Shown piece after piece: positions 43,661-55,602 of a stretch of DNA of 64,000 nucleotides. The notes beneath the pieces were generated by a model. It had not been told where the DNA came from. It made no database searches and saw only the letters and a list, made by a program, of their open reading frames with translations. The translations under genes and the position numbers were made by a program. Numbering within the stretch: position 1 is the stretch's first letter; each line of letters begins with the position of its first letter. This DNA comes from Candidatus Arsenophonus triatominarum (GTDB taxonomy: Bacteria; Pseudomonadota; Gammaproteobacteria; Enterobacterales; Enterobacteriaceae), in contig NZ_LWMI01000007.1 in NCBI RefSeq assembly GCF_001640365.1, positions 326,411-390,410 of the forward strand. The letters are read 5' to 3'.

Positions 43661-44620
43661 ATGAGCCTTAATTTTCTGGATTTTGAACAGCCGATTGCGG
43701 AGTTGGAAGCAAAAATAGATTCGTTAACGGCAGTAAATCGTCAGGATACCAAGCTAGATATTGACCTAGATGAAGAGGTCGCTAGACTTCGCGAAAAGAG
43801 TTTAGAGTTAACACGCAAAATTTTTTCTGACTTAGGTGCTTGGCAAATAGCACAACTTGCTCGTCACCCGATGCGACCTTACACTCTGGATTATACTGGA
43901 CGTATATTCACGCATTTCCAAGAGCTAGCGGGTGATCGTGCTTATGCTGATGATAAAGCCATTGTTGGTGGATTGGCTCGATTGGATGGGCGTCCAGTAA
44001 TGATTATTGGTCATCAGAAAGGACGTGAAACAAAAGAAAAAATTCGGCGTAATTTTGGCATGCCAGCACCGGAAGGATACCGTAAGGCTTTACGATTAAT
44101 GGAAATCGCTGAGCGTTTTAAGTTACCGATTATTACCTTTATCGATACACCAGGAGCTTATCCAGGTGTTGGAGCGGAAGAGCGCGGTCAGTCCGAAGCG
44201 ATTGCCCGTAATTTACGTGAAATGTCCCGGCTCTCTGTTCCTATTATCTGTACGGTAATTGGTGAGGGCGGCTCTGGGGGGGCGTTAGCGATTGGCGTTG
44301 GTGATAAAGTCAATATGCTGCAGTACAGTACTTATTCTGTCATTTCACCCGAGGGTTGTGCTTCTATTCTTTGGAAAAATGCGGATAAAGCCCCATTAGC
44401 TGCAGAAGCGATGGGGATCACTGCTTCACGTTTAAAATCACTTAATCTGATTGATAATATTGTTGAAGAGCCGTTGGGTGGCGCACATCGTAATTATGAA
44501 CAAATTGCGCATAATCTTAAACAGCGTATTTTAAATGATTTGAGTGATATCGATTTATTTAGTCTTGAAGAGTTAAGAAACCGTCGTTATCAACGTTTAA
44601 TGGAATGTGGTTATTGCTAA
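43661..44620 (+). CDS. accA: Acetyl-CoA carboxylase carboxyltransferase alpha
   Basis: AccA with AccD transfers carboxyl from biotin to acetyl-CoA, the first step of fatty-acid synthesis. The 319-aa protein matches the E. coli length, with the crotonase-like core [20 protein letters not shown] and [15 protein letters not shown]. It ends the long operon and is followed by a perfect terminator hairpin. The lysine decarboxylase gene found next in E. coli is absent. Confidence 0.98.
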   Translation: MSLNFLDFEQPIAELEAKIDSLTAVNRQDTKLDIDLDEEVARLREKSLELTRKIFSDLGAWQIAQLARHPMRPYTLDYTGRIFTHFQELAGDRAYADDKAIVGGLARLDGRPVMIIGHQKGRETKEKIRRNFGMPAPEGYRKALRLMEIAERFKLPIITFIDTPGAYPGVGAEERGQSEAIARNLREMSRLSVPIICTVIGEGGSGGALAIGVGDKVNMLQYSTYSVISPEGCASILWKNADKAPLAAEAMGITASRLKSLNLIDNIVEEPLGGAHRNYEQIAHNLKQRILNDLSDIDLFSLEELRNRRYQRLMECGYC

Positions 44621-44640
44621 TTTTGCGTTAGCTAAGGTAT

Positions 44641-44680
44641 AAAAATGGAAATAACTATTAATGGTTATTTCCATTTTTTA
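44641..44680 (+). terminator. rho-independent terminator after accA
   Basis: A perfect 15-bp stem AAAAATGGAAATAAC / GTTATTTCCATTTTT with an 8-base loop ends in TTTTTA, 20 bases past the accA stop. Confidence 0.9.
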
Positions 44681-44855
44681 ATGTTTAAAATTTTTTCATT
44701 GTTGATCATCATCAGATATCATGGTTAAAAAATTTATCCCTTAATTTATTTTCTAAATTAATTTTATTTAATACAATAAATTATATTAATACTGGTAATA
44801 TAATAAGTAGAAAATAGAGCAATAAATAATTACGAGAGAGGTAGTTAGAATAATT

Positions 44856-46223
44856 ATGAATGTTGATGAGGCTGCATTACTGAACCAAATTATAAAAACC
44901 ATCGGCTCAACACGCCGAATATTGGTAGGCTTCAGTGGTGGACTAGATTCAACAGTTTTATTACATGCCTTAGTGTCATTACGCCAAACCACAGTGCTAA
45001 AACTTAATATCCGTGCGGTTTATATTCATCATGGACTTAATGATAAAGCTGATGATTGGGCTATCCATTGCCAGAAAGTTTGTTTCGACTGGCAGGTGGA
45101 GTTTTCTTCACAGCATGTTTATATCGACCCAACTAAAAAAGGGATAGAAGCAGCAGCGCGAGATGCACGATATAGAGCGTTTCGTGAAATACTATTACCT
45201 GAGGAAATTATTGTTACGGCCCAACATTTAGATGATCAAGTAGAAACTTTTTTATTAGCATTAAAACGGGGGAGTGGGCCAGCAGGTTTATCTGCGATGC
45301 CAATGTCTATTCCGTTTGCTGATACCTATTTAATTAGACCCCTATTATCATTCAGCCGTCAGCAATTGGTTGTATATGCTGAAAAAAAAGCACTTTCTTG
45401 GATAGAAGATGATAGTAATCAAGATCAGCGCTATGATCGTAATTTTTTACGTTTAACTATAATGCCGCATTTTAACCGGCGTTGGCCACATTTTTCACAA
45501 GCAGTGGCCAGAAGCGCCAGTTTGTGTGCAGAACAAGAAGCTTTACTCAATGAATTACTACAAGATTATTTATCTCAGCTAGTAACGGCGGAAGGAGCCT
45601 TGCAGCTTGATACTTTAGCAAGTTATTCTGAAATGAAACGTAACGCAATATTACGCCGTTGGTTGAGTTTGCACCGAATTTTGATGCCTTCACGTGTTCA
45701 ATTAAAACAAATTTGGCAAGACGTGATCTGTGCGCGTCCAGATGCAGAGCCGCAATTTATGTTAGCTAACAACAATGTTATTCGGCGTTTTAAACAACAG
45801 CTTTGGTTGATGCCACAATTTAACGATCTCACTAAAATTTGTTTAGCGTGGCAGCTGCCTGCCGCGGTTAAATTGCCTGATAATTTAGGTACGCTAATAG
45901 TCACAGATAAGGGAACCGGATTTCGTGCGCCGTTACCAAATGAAAAGGTTACTATTCGATTTGGATTAAAAGGAAATATTAAAATTATTGGTCGTCAGCA
46001 CGCCAGACGGAGTAAAAAGCTTTGGCAGGAGTTAGGTGTTGCGCCTTGGTTAAGGAAGAGAACGCCTTTAATTTATTATAATGATGAACTTATTGCGGCC
46101 GTTGGTGTATTTATTACCCAATCAGGGCAATCTATTCAAGGTCTGTCTGAATTGAAAGTAAAATGGATAACGGATAAAAAACCCTTACTTTTCAAGTTAA
46201 GGGGTATTATTGCGCAGGTATAA
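44856..46223 (+). CDS. tilS: tRNA(Ile)-lysidine synthase
   Basis: TilS modifies C34 of the CAU-anticodon tRNA-Ile to lysidine so that it reads AUA, essential in an AT-rich genome. The 455-aa protein has the PP-loop SGGLDSTVLLHAL near residue 29 and HHGLND, then C-terminal tRNA-binding domains. It is a little longer than E. coli TilS (432 aa) with a short N-terminal extension. It is convergent with the rof remnant. Confidence 0.94.
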   Translation: MNVDEAALLNQIIKTIGSTRRILVGFSGGLDSTVLLHALVSLRQTTVLKLNIRAVYIHHGLNDKADDWAIHCQKVCFDWQVEFSSQHVYIDPTKKGIEAAARDARYRAFREILLPEEIIVTAQHLDDQVETFLLALKRGSGPAGLSAMPMSIPFADTYLIRPLLSFSRQQLVVYAEKKALSWIEDDSNQDQRYDRNFLRLTIMPHFNRRWPHFSQAVARSASLCAEQEALLNELLQDYLSQLVTAEGALQLDTLASYSEMKRNAILRRWLSLHRILMPSRVQLKQIWQDVICARPDAEPQFMLANNNVIRRFKQQLWLMPQFNDLTKICLAWQLPAAVKLPDNLGTLIVTDKGTGFRAPLPNEKVTIRFGLKGNIKIIGRQHARRSKKLWQELGVAPWLRKRTPLIYYNDELIAAVGVFITQSGQSIQGLSELKVKWITDKKPLLFKLRGIIAQV

Positions 46224-46484
46224 TCAAGGTTTCTTTCATGAACCAGAATGAGCAATAACGATGTCGCCAATTTCAGGATGACTAAAACTAACAATATGAT
46301 CTAATCGCAGTTGTTTTTTTTCACTAGCAACATCAACAACCAGATATTCAACCTGTTTTTTTAACAGCAGATCAATTGCTTTGCCTTCAATAATCTCTCC
46401 ATTATCCAGTTTTATGGTTAACTGAAGACTATGCTGACAAGCGAGTTCTAAATAATCATAGTCATCACAGTTAATTGGTTTGTA

Positions 46485-47331
46485 TAGCTAGGCGACTTAA
46501 TTTTGATTACAGCATATGTATTAAAAACAGGTCATCGATAGTGCATCCTGTTTCCATCTTTTTACGTTTAGCTTGAGACCATTTATGTTCTATAGGATTT
46601 AAATCTGGTGAATACACAGGCAAATATTCTATCTGGTGTCCTGCGTTTATAATTGCCTGTTCAATATTCTTACCTTTGTGAAAGCTAGCGTTGTCCATAA
46701 AAATAACAGAATTTTCAGGAAGTTCTGGGAGCAATATTTTTGTGATCCAAACATAAAAAACATCACGGTTAATATTGCAATCAAATAATCCGATAGCAAA
46801 AAGGGTTGTTCCCAATAAAGCGCCAATAACATTTGTTCTTCCCTTAGCACCCCAGTTTTTCAGGCCAAAACAACGGTGACCTTTTGGGGAATAGCCGTGA
46901 GTTCGTGGAGTGTCATGTGAAAAACCACTTTCATCAATAAAAACAACAGATTTATCTTTTTTTTCATACTGTTGTCTTTTTTGCTGATGTGCCAGCCTGT
47001 CGCTTTCGTTGGTTTTTGGATGGAATAGAGTTTTTTTTTATAGGTTAATCCCAGCTTTTTAAGGGATTGCCAAATAGTCTTTTTACAAACACCGAATCGC
47101 TCTGCCCGTTCCTTTTGGTAAGCATCTGGATACTGTTCCACATCTTTTGCTAAAGCATTTTTATCGAGCTTCCTCTTACGTGGCGTTGAATTTTTTGGCT
47201 CTGGTCGTTTAAGCCAACGTACTAAAGACGCTTTTCCAATACGGAATTGTTTCGCAGTTTCTCGAATTGTTAAACCTTCGGCTTTCCTTACAGATATTAC
47301 TTTACGTCGAAAATCAATTGTATAACTCATA
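46485..47331 (-). mobile_element. IS630-family element, copy 3 (lacks 34 bp of its left end)
   Basis: The right terminal repeat starts at 46485 with TA (46483-46484) before it. The element is normal up to the transposase start codon, where copy 4 begins at 47332; the 34-bp left end is missing. Copy 4 sits exactly at a TA overlapping the start codon, so it probably inserted into copy 3, and the leftover left end was then lost by recombination with the identical end of copy 4. Confidence 0.87.
46507..47330 (-). pseudogene. IS630 transposase, copy 3 (nine-A variant)
   Basis: Here the A-run in the middle of the gene has nine A (T-run 47031-47039) instead of eight, so the N-terminal frame runs on for 156 codons to 46860 in a third frame. 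The catalytic frame (Asp-Asp-Glu motif as in copy 1) ends at 46507. Neither eight nor nine A joins the two halves; seven or ten would. Confidence 0.8.
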
Positions 47332-47846
47332 TAGCTAGGCGACTTAATTTTGATTACAGCATATGTATTAAAAACAGGTCATCGATAGTGCATCCTGTTT
47401 CCATCTTTTTACGTTTAGCTTGAGACCATTTATGTTCTATAGGATTTAAATCTGGTGAATACACAGGCAAATATTCTATCTGGTGTCCTGCGTTTATAAT
47501 TGCCTGTTCAATATTCTTACCTTTGTGAAAGCTAGCGTTGTCCATAAAAATAACAGAATTTTCAGGAAGTTCTGGGAGCAATATTTTTGTGATCCAAACA
47601 TAAAAAACATCACGATTAATATTGCAATCAAATAATCCGATAGCAAAAAGGGTTGTTCCCAATAAAGCGCCAATAACATTTGTTCTTCCCTTAGCACCCC
47701 AGTTTTTCAGGCCAAAACAACGGTGACCTTTTGGGGAATAGCCGTGAGTTCGTGGAGTGTCATGTGAAAAACCACTTTCATCAATAAAAACAACAGATTT
47801 ATCTTTTTTTTCATACTGTTGTCTTTTTTGCTGATGTGTGTAGTGG

Positions 47847-49012
<1,166 letters not shown>

Positions 49013-49472
49013 TTCGGCACCTATAAAAATTATGAGGTAAGCATATCACCTCAACTTAGGTGGCCAAATTTAGTATGCCACTACAGTGCCAGCCTGTCGC
49101 TTTCGTTGGTTTTTGGATGGAATAGAGTTTTTTTTATAGGTTAATCCCAGCTTTTTAAGGGATTGCCAAATAGTCTTTTTACAAACACCGAATCGCTCTG
49201 CCCGTTCCTTTTGGTAAGCATCTGGATACTGTTCCACATCTTTTGCTAAAGCATTTTTATCGAGCTTCCTCTTACGTGGCGTTGAATTTTTTGGCTCTGG
49301 TCGTTTAAGCCAACGTACTAAAGACGCTTTTCCAATACGGAATTGTTTCGCAGTTTCTCGAATTGTTAAACCTTCGGCTTTCCTTACAGATATTACTTTA
49401 CGTCGAAAATCAATTGTATAACTCATAACACACCTTGTAATCAAAATTAAGTCGCCTAGCTATAGACATAAT

Positions 49473-49664
49473 CACGAGTTTCGCACAGGCATATAAAATT
49501 CCAGAAATGGCTTAAAAGCAATGGTTAATTTGTAAGTTACTAAAACGTATAAATTTGTTTAAATTACAATAAGTTGCTTTTAATTTATAAGATTTTGTCT
49601 ATTTATATATTATGCTGAATTAAACTTAAAAATAGAGCGTTTTTTTATTGGTGCGAAACTCGTG
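49473..49664 (-). mobile_element. MITE-like repeat, copy e
   Basis: 192 bp, same orientation as copy b. Flanks CATAAT and GATAAT agree at 5 of 6 bases, a likely 6-bp target duplication. It lies within the start of rof, 8 bp from the TA duplication of IS630 copy 4, showing repeated hits in the same gene. Confidence 0.88.
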
Positions 49665-49676
49665 GATAATCCCTCA

Positions 49677-49935
49677 CCACTATTGTTAAGTGGCGGTTAT
49701 TTGCCGCCTTTGAATATTTGTAATTATAAGCATTTACTTCTTAAAGCACATAATAGCACCATACTTTTTTTCAACCGAAGAGAGAAAAATTAGCTACGCT
49801 TGCTAATATTTATTGTATGTAATGAAAATCAATAAATGGTTTTAAATATTGTGTAACTAGGTAAAATGATTTGGCGAAAATAACCAAATGTTATTGTAAT
49901 AGATCTATTTTATCGAATGGATTTTGGAGCGGATA
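49677..49935. promoter_or_regulatory. rof-nlpE divergent spacer
   Basis: About 260 bases between the rof start and nlpE. A small hairpin GGCGG / CCGCC (49692-49696 and 49704-49708) lies in what would be the rof leader. The nlpE promoter should be here; I cannot define it. arfB, which lies between rof and nlpE in E. coli, is absent. Confidence 0.4.
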
Positions 49936-50598
49936 ATGAAGCGAAAAGTATTGAATATATTGCTCACAATGAGTGCTATGATCCTTGCTGGCTGCGAGCA
50001 TAAATTGCCACAATCACAAAGCCAAATAATGGATAAAATTTATACTGGCGTACTCCCTTGTGCAGATTGTTCAGGTATTGAAACAACAGTTCTTTTCAAT
50101 CCGAATGGTAAATTTATTGAGCAATTAACCTATTTGGGTAAGGAAGAACAAAAAAATACTTTTTTTACTACAGGAAATTGGACTAAAAAAGGCACTAAAT
50201 TCTTTTTGATTGATTCTGATGAGCAAAAAACCTATTTTCAACCTAGCATTGATGGTAAAAAAATAGAATATCTCGATCAGGAAGGAAATCGAATAGAAAG
50301 TAATTTAAATTATACCTTAGAGCAAGTAAAGCCAGATAAAAAGAGCGGGGAATATAGCTATATCGCTGACGCGGCATTATTTAAAGAGTGTAAAAGTGGA
50401 CGTACTTACAGTGTGAGTAATATCGATTTAGAAAAGGGATATCTGGCAACCGGTATTCAAGCGGGTAAACCTGTTTATGTCGAAGTTGAGGGCTATTACA
50501 CCATCCGCCCATCAATGGAAGATGGATTGTTTGATGCAACATTGATCCAGACCGGCGAGATTAAATTTGATAAATTGCGTACTTGTCACTCTCACTAA
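49936..50598 (+). CDS. nlpE: Outer-membrane lipoprotein NlpE (CutF)
   Basis: NlpE is an outer-membrane lipoprotein that activates the Cpx envelope stress response on surface contact or lipoprotein-trafficking defects. The lipobox is LAGC (MILAGCEHK) near residue 20. The N-terminal domain has the CxxC motif LPCADCSGIET. I choose ATG 49936 (MKRKVLN) with GGAGCG upstream; an upstream TTG frame overlaps the ribosome site. 220 aa, near the E. coli 236. Confidence 0.93.
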   Translation: MKRKVLNILLTMSAMILAGCEHKLPQSQSQIMDKIYTGVLPCADCSGIETTVLFNPNGKFIEQLTYLGKEEQKNTFFTTGNWTKKGTKFFLIDSDEQKTYFQPSIDGKKIEYLDQEGNRIESNLNYTLEQVKPDKKSGEYSYIADAALFKECKSGRTYSVSNIDLEKGYLATGIQAGKPVYVEVEGYYTIRPSMEDGLFDATLIQTGEIKFDKLRTCHSH

Positions 50599-50611
50599 TT
50601 ATCAGATATAT

Positions 50612-50643
50612 GAAATGCCCAGCTATTTTTAGCAGGGCATTTT
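50612..50643. terminator. Bidirectional terminator between nlpE and proS
   Basis: AAATGCCC (50613-50620) and GGGCATTT (50635-50642) pair, with a further AGCT/AGC inner match, between the convergent nlpE and proS stops. A/T-rich bases on both sides fit use in both directions. Confidence 0.75.
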
Positions 50644-50659
50644 GCATCAATAAGGCTGA

Positions 50660-52375
50660 TTAGTTAAGTTTTGTTTTTAGAAAATCAACTATCTCAGCAA
50701 GATCAATAAATTCTTTCTCATTATCTCGCCGCTGTTTATATTCAACCTTGTTGTCATCTAAATTACGATCACCGATCACGATGGTATGAGGTATTCCAAT
50801 AAGCTCCATATTAGCAAACATCACACCAGGCCGTTCTTTGCGATCATCAAAAATGACATCAATACCATTGGCTTGCAAATCACAGTAAAGTTTTTCAGCA
50901 ACTTCTTTAACGCGATAGGAATTATGCATATTCATTGGTAAAATAGCAACTTGGAAAGGTGCGATCGCATCAGACCAAATAATTCCTTTATCATCATGGC
51001 TCTGTTCAATTGCTGCTGCTACAATCCGCGTGACACCGATACCATAACATCCCATCGTTACCGTTTGATTATGGCCATCTTCATTTTGAACGCTGGCCTT
51101 CATTGCTTCAGAATATTTGGTTCCTAGTTGAAAAATGTGGCCAACTTCAATTCCACGTTTAATTTGAACAGTTCCTTTACCATCTGGACTAGGATCGCCT
51201 TCGACTACATTGCGTAGATCATAAACGTCGGGTAAAGGTAGATCCCGTTGCCAATTGATACCAAAATAGTGTTTATGATCAATATTGGCGCCGGCACTAA
51301 AATCACTCATCACGGCAACGCTGCGGTCGATAATTGCTGGTATTGGCAAGTTAACAGGGCCTAATGAACCAGGACCTGCATGCAGGATTGCACGTATTTC
51401 TTCTTCTGTTGCGAATTTCAGTGGACTTGCAACCAGAGGATGTTTTTCTGCTTTGATCTCATTTAATTCATGATCACCACGGATCAATAAGGCAACAAGC
51501 TGATGACCACTCTCTTTTACTGCACTGACAATTAGGGTTTTAACTGTTTTTTCAATAGGTAAATTATATTGATTAACTAGCTCGGCAATAGTTTTGGCGT
51601 CAGGGGTATCGATGAGACGCATATTTTCAGCTGATACAGCACGTTCTTCCGTAAGACAAATTGCCTCTGCCAGCTCAATATTAGCGGCATAATCTGAAGC
51701 GGTAGAAAAAACAATATTATCTTCACCACTATCAGCTAATACCTGAAATTCATGCGAAGCATTGCCACCAATAGAGCCAGTATCTGCTTGTACTGCCCTA
51801 AAATTGAAGCCAATACGGGTAAAGATTGTACTATATGCTTTGTACATTGCATCGTAAGTTTGTTGTAGCGAGTTTTGATCGGTATGAAAAGAATAAGCGT
51901 CTTTCATAATAAACTCACGGGAGCGCATCACACCAAAACGTGGCCTTACTTCATCACGAAATTTTGTTTGGATTTGGTAAAGGTTTAACGGCAGCTGCTT
52001 ATAAGAAGTCACTTCATTACGAATAAGATCGGTAATTACCTCTTCATGAGTCGGGCCCAACACAAAAGGTCGTTCACCACGATCAACAAAACGAAGTAAC
52101 TCTGGACCATATTGCTCCCAACGCCCACTTTCTTGCCATAAATCTGCTGGCTGAACTATCGGCATGGAAATCTCAATTGCACCCGCGCGATTCATTTCTT
52201 CACGAATAATGTTCTCAACTTTGCGCAGCACACGAACACCGGTTGGTAGCCAGTCATATAGCCCTGAAGCAAGTTTACGGATCATACCTGCGCGAAGCAT
52301 TAGCTTATGACTGATAACTTCAGCGTCGGCGGGAGTTTCTTTTAAAGTAGAGAGAAGATATTGGCTTGTACGCAT
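50660..52375 (-). CDS. proS: Prolyl-tRNA synthetase
   Basis: ProS charges tRNA-Pro and edits Ala-tRNA-Pro. The 571-aa bacterial-type class II enzyme (E. coli 572) has motif 1 around [19 protein letters not shown], motif 2 in [21 protein letters not shown], the inserted YbaK-like editing domain (about 225-400) and motif 3 [14 protein letters not shown]. It is followed in the same direction upstream by trmO and rcsF. Confidence 0.98.
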   Translation of the reverse strand: MRTSQYLLSTLKETPADAEVISHKLMLRAGMIRKLASGLYDWLPTGVRVLRKVENIIREEMNRAGAIEISMPIVQPADLWQESGRWEQYGPELLRFVDRGERPFVLGPTHEEVITDLIRNEVTSYKQLPLNLYQIQTKFRDEVRPRFGVMRSREFIMKDAYSFHTDQNSLQQTYDAMYKAYSTIFTRIGFNFRAVQADTGSIGGNASHEFQVLADSGEDNIVFSTASDYAANIELAEAICLTEERAVSAENMRLIDTPDAKTIAELVNQYNLPIEKTVKTLIVSAVKESGHQLVALLIRGDHELNEIKAEKHPLVASPLKFATEEEIRAILHAGPGSLGPVNLPIPAIIDRSVAVMSDFSAGANIDHKHYFGINWQRDLPLPDVYDLRNVVEGDPSPDGKGTVQIKRGIEVGHIFQLGTKYSEAMKASVQNEDGHNQTVTMGCYGIGVTRIVAAAIEQSHDDKGIIWSDAIAPFQVAILPMNMHNSYRVKEVAEKLYCDLQANGIDVIFDDRKERPGVMFANMELIGIPHTIVIGDRNLDDNKVEYKQRRDNEKEFIDLAEIVDFLKTKLN

Positions 52376-52472
52376 TATTAGCTTCCATCAACAACGAATT
52401 ACTTCCAGTTGGTATTAACCAACCATTAATCCCCTAGTCTACCAGCGAGTTGCTAATGTCTAAAGAGATAAC

Positions 52473-53171
52473 TTAATTTTTTAGCTTATCTATAGCGAGA
52501 ACGGCAGTGATATTTGCTGAAACCTGCCATCTAACATTAATATCAAGCAAATGAACGGCGTAGATTTTTTCGTCAGTTTGGCTTTTTTTATAAGCTGGAC
52601 GTGGATCTTGCGCTAAAACTTGATGGATAAAACGCTCAAGGAAAGGATAGCGGGTTTGTTGCTCAATCAGCTGTTTTTGGGCAGTAGCTGAAAAACCCAC
52701 TTTTCATTTCACTGGCCGGTGTTGGGCAAATCCAGCAACCGCTTTTGGTAAAGATTCCGCAAACGGCAGATAGGGTTTTATATCAATAACAGGGGTGCCA
52801 TCAACTAAATCCATACTACCTAAAGCTAAACCTACTTCGTTATCACGGATAATTAAATTTTTCAATTCTATTAATGACATACCTATTGGATTAGGACGAA
52901 AAGAACGAGTGGCGAAAACACCCATTTTGGTATTACCACCTAAACGGGGAGGCCTTACTAATGGACGCCAACCTTCAGGCATGGTTTGATGAAAAATGAA
53001 AATAACCCAAATTGTTCTAATCCACGAACAGCATCAGGATGATTATAAGGCGGAAATAGGCGCAAATAACCCTGTCCATCATCAATTAAGCCTGGTTGTC
53101 TCGGGATGGCAAAATTTTTCTTTATAAGGTGATTCTATCACCCCAATCACGTTAAATTGAAAATTATTCAT
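52473..53171 (-). pseudogene. trmO: TrmO (TsaA/YaeB), tRNA m6t6A37 methyltransferase, broken
   Basis: TrmO N-methylates t6A37 of threonine tRNAs. The start ([20 protein letters not shown]) overlaps the rcsF stop by 8 bases. A frameshift follows, then [16 protein letters not shown] and [10 protein letters not shown], another frameshift before [20 protein letters not shown], then ATRSFRPNPIGMSLIELKN and DIKPYLPFAESLP. A TGA after HRPVK stops the frame, and in-frame coding continues (VGFSATAQKQLI to WQVSANITAVLAIDKLKN). At least two frameshifts and one nonsense codon. Confidence 0.9.
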
Positions 53172-53562
53172 TAATAATTTTTAGGGCAGAACCTTCACAA
53201 ATAGCAGCTTGATAACAATCTGGTGTACTAATTATTTCACAACGGTGCAATAACACGCCATTCGCGCCGAGAGAAGAGGCCTTTTTCAGCATGTTTTTTT
53301 TCGCTACGGGAATACTCACACTTGGATCTTGTCGATTAGGTTGGCATGAAATACCGGAAACAATACCCAGATCCTTAAATGGTTTACCCAGTAACGCTTC
53401 TGTTTTATCAAAAATTTTTACCGCTATTGCCTGTTGTGATGATATTTTATTGATAGCATTTTTTGGATTTTTTAGCGAGTTATCTGGTTTATTATATTCA
53501 GCTGGAGAAAGTAAATTACAGCCTGAGATACAGAGTGTAAGACAACAGAGTAATAGGCGCAT
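53164..53562 (-). CDS. rcsF: Outer-membrane stress sensor lipoprotein RcsF
   Basis: RcsF detects outer-membrane and peptidoglycan stress and signals through IgaA to the Rcs phosphorelay. The 132-aa precursor has the lipobox ISGC near residue 15 and four cysteines in the folded domain (GISCQPN, HRCEII, PDCYQAAICEG) that form the required disulfides. Length is near E. coli (134). It is in the usual proS-trmO-rcsF-metQ order. Confidence 0.95.
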   Translation of the reverse strand: MRLLLCCLTLCISGCNLLSPAEYNKPDNSLKNPKNAINKISSQQAIAVKIFDKTEALLGKPFKDLGIVSGISCQPNRQDPSVSIPVAKKNMLKKASSLGANGVLLHRCEIISTPDCYQAAICEGSALKIINE

Positions 53563-53650
53563 ATAAATTCCTTATTAAAGAAATCAAATAGAATTACAAA
53601 TCAGTTTTAGCCATAATAATAGAAACAATTGACTGTATAAAATTTATAAT

Positions 53651-53679
53651 AAAACCAGCGAATATAATTCGCTGGTTTT
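53651..53679. terminator. Terminator between metQ and rcsF
   Basis: A perfect 13-bp stem AAAACCAGCGAAT / ATTCGCTGGTTTT with a 3-base loop, 31 bases beyond the metQ stop on the minus strand, with A-tracts that become a T-run on that strand. Confidence 0.88.
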
Positions 53680-53709
53680 ATTATAATGTAATTTTTTTTG
53701 AAAAAGCGA

Positions 53710-54531
53710 TCACCAGCCAGGAATAGCACCACCGTCAAAAATTTTATTGGCTGCTTCAGCTACTTCTGCGGATTGATAGGCTTTAACAAACTTTTTCACA
53801 TTTTCATTATCTTTATTATCTTCACGACTCGCAATGAGATTTACATAAGGTGAATTTTTGTCCTCTACGAACAATCCATCTTTTGCAGGCGTTAATTTAG
53901 GTTCGGCGCTACTAGCCCAAATTGAATTAATAATCGCTAGTGCAATTTTCGGATCATCTAAACTACGGGGTAATTGCGGTGCTTCAAGTTCAATAAAGTT
54001 CAGCTTTTTTGGATTTTCGGTGATATCCAATATAGTGGGTTGTAAACCGGCACTGGCATTTACTCTGATTAGCCCTTGTTTTTGTAGCAATAATAGTGAA
54101 CGTCCTAAATTGGTAGGATCATTCGGGATCGCGATTTGGGCGCCATCGGGTAGTTGTTCAACAGATTTAATTTTTTTAGAATAAGCCGCAATAGGATAAA
54201 TAAAGGTGTTTCCAACAGCGACTAATTTATAATTGCGATCTTTAATTTGTTGCTCTAAATAAGGTTTATGTTGAAATACATTAAGATCAATATCGCCTTT
54301 GTCCAGGGATTCATTTGGCAGTACAAAATCATTAAAGGTAACTAATTCAACATCTAACTGATATTTTTCTTTGGCGACTTTTTGTGCGACTTCAGCCACT
54401 GCTAACTCTTTCCCCATAATGACACCAACTTTGATGTGATTAGGTTTTTCTGTTTTTTCACCACAGCCACTAAAAACTAATATGCTTAATAGTGCTGCAA
54501 CAGCGGTGCTAGTTTTTATTTTGATAGACAT
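53710..54531 (-). CDS. metQ: Methionine ABC transporter substrate-binding lipoprotein MetQ
   Basis: MetQ binds D- and L-methionine outside the inner membrane and delivers it to MetI. The 273-aa NlpA-family lipoprotein has lipobox FSGC near residue 22 and typical segments KVGVIMGKELAVAE, ANLGR-type IPNDPTNLGRSLLLL, and the C-terminal FVKAYQSAEVAE. It is separated from metI by an IS982, so its expression from the metN promoter may be reduced. Confidence 0.97.
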   Translation of the reverse strand: MSIKIKTSTAVAALLSILVFSGCGEKTEKPNHIKVGVIMGKELAVAEVAQKVAKEKYQLDVELVTFNDFVLPNESLDKGDIDLNVFQHKPYLEQQIKDRNYKLVAVGNTFIYPIAAYSKKIKSVEQLPDGAQIAIPNDPTNLGRSLLLLQKQGLIRVNASAGLQPTILDITENPKKLNFIELEAPQLPRSLDDPKIALAIINSIWASSAEPKLTPAKDGLFVEDKNSPYVNLIASREDNKDNENVKKFVKAYQSAEVAEAANKIFDGGAIPGW

Positions 54532-54585
54532 AATTACCTCTAATAAGACTAAATCTTAGTGCTTTTTAAGCAATAATTTTATTTA

Positions 54586-55602
54586 ACCTGAGTTCGGGAT
54601 AAGCATTATCAATTATGCTTGAAGATATGTTCCTGCCACCGGTATCTTTGGTTTAGATGGAATTAAACAATATGCAACCAGCCCTGCTAATAAATTCACT
54701 ACAAAGTTAGCAGGAGAGCGGTGCCGCGTATGCGCTATCTGACAAAGATTTTTTAACTCATCAAATACCGTTTCAATGACAGAACGATGACGCAAGATGG
54801 CTTTGTCGAAACAAGTCTGTTCAACAGGCTTCATTTTCTTCTTGATATTCGTTATAAGGTTAATTCCCATTGTTTTCAGTTGCTGTTTCAGTGAAGCCGA
54901 TAAATACCCTTTATCCGCATACAAACAACCAGAAAGATCTTTTATCAGTTTAGGTAATGGTTTCCGATCATCTGTGTTTCCTGGTGTAAGTCGAAAACTG
55001 AGTATTTCCCCCAAATGATTGATAATTACATGAAGTTTGAAACCAAAGAACCAACCTGTTGAGGTTTTTCCTCGTTCAGCTATCCCATCGAAGACTTTAT
55101 GCCGGCGGATCCGTAAGTTATCACACACAGCTATCGGAGTAGAATCGGCAACCGACAGACCTGTGCACTTTCCCTTATTTGACTCAAACAGTGCCGTTAA
55201 AGCTAAGGCACTGCGCGGAAGTAACTCTACGCAGCGTGAATATGATGGCAAGTTAGGAAATTCCTTCTTGAGATATAAACGGACATAATAGAGATAAAAT
55301 ACCTTGAATTGGCTGAATCGGAGTTGATGAAACAAAACAACCAGTGTCATCATTTCAGCCAATGAAAGCTGAGTAGACCGTCTACGACGCTTACTACCGT
55401 TATTCGGCAAAATTTCATGCATTTTTGGCTCGAAGTCTTTACAAAAATCATCCATCAGGCAATAAAGTTCAGTAAGATTTTCCATCATTGTTTAACAATG
55501 CTATACTCTTTAACCAGATTGTTAGAGTTTTTTAACGAAATATGCGCATTCAACTATTTGAATAGCAAGACTTTCACTTTATTTCTTATCCCGAACTCAG
55601 GT
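54586..55602 (-). mobile_element. IS982-family element, apparently intact, between metI and metQ
   Basis: 1017 bp with terminal repeats ACCTGAGTTCGGGATAAG and a 6-bp target duplication TATTTA (54580-54585 and 55603-55608). It lies exactly at the metI stop: the first two bases of the stop come from the duplicated target and the third from the element, so MetI is not altered. Its transposase is oriented with the met operon. Confidence 0.92.
54613..55488 (-). CDS. IS982-family transposase
   Basis: This 291-aa protein has the family start ELYCLMDDFCKDF, an N-terminal helix-rich domain (RRRSTQLSLAEMMTLVVLFHQ) and a DDE catalytic core: SVADSTPIAVC (first Asp), CLYADKGYLS (second Asp), [12 protein letters not shown] (Glu). 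All catalytic residues are intact, in contrast to the dead copy at 6496-8253. It can in principle mobilise itself. Confidence 0.93.
   Translation of the reverse strand: MMENLTELYCLMDDFCKDFEPKMHEILPNNGSKRRRRSTQLSLAEMMTLVVLFHQLRFSQFKVFYLYYVRLYLKKEFPNLPSYSRCVELLPRSALALTALFESNKGKCTGLSVADSTPIAVCDNLRIRRHKVFDGIAERGKTSTGWFFGFKLHVIINHLGEILSFRLTPGNTDDRKPLPKLIKDLSGCLYADKGYLSASLKQQLKTMGINLITNIKKKMKPVEQTCFDKAILRHRSVIETVFDELKNLCQIAHTRHRSPANFVVNLLAGLVAYCLIPSKPKIPVAGTYLQA

Noticed and set aside
52701..52706. TGA in trmO as a selenocysteine or recoding site
   Set aside because: Other frameshifts in the same gene and no SECIS-like hairpin; simple pseudogene decay explains it.
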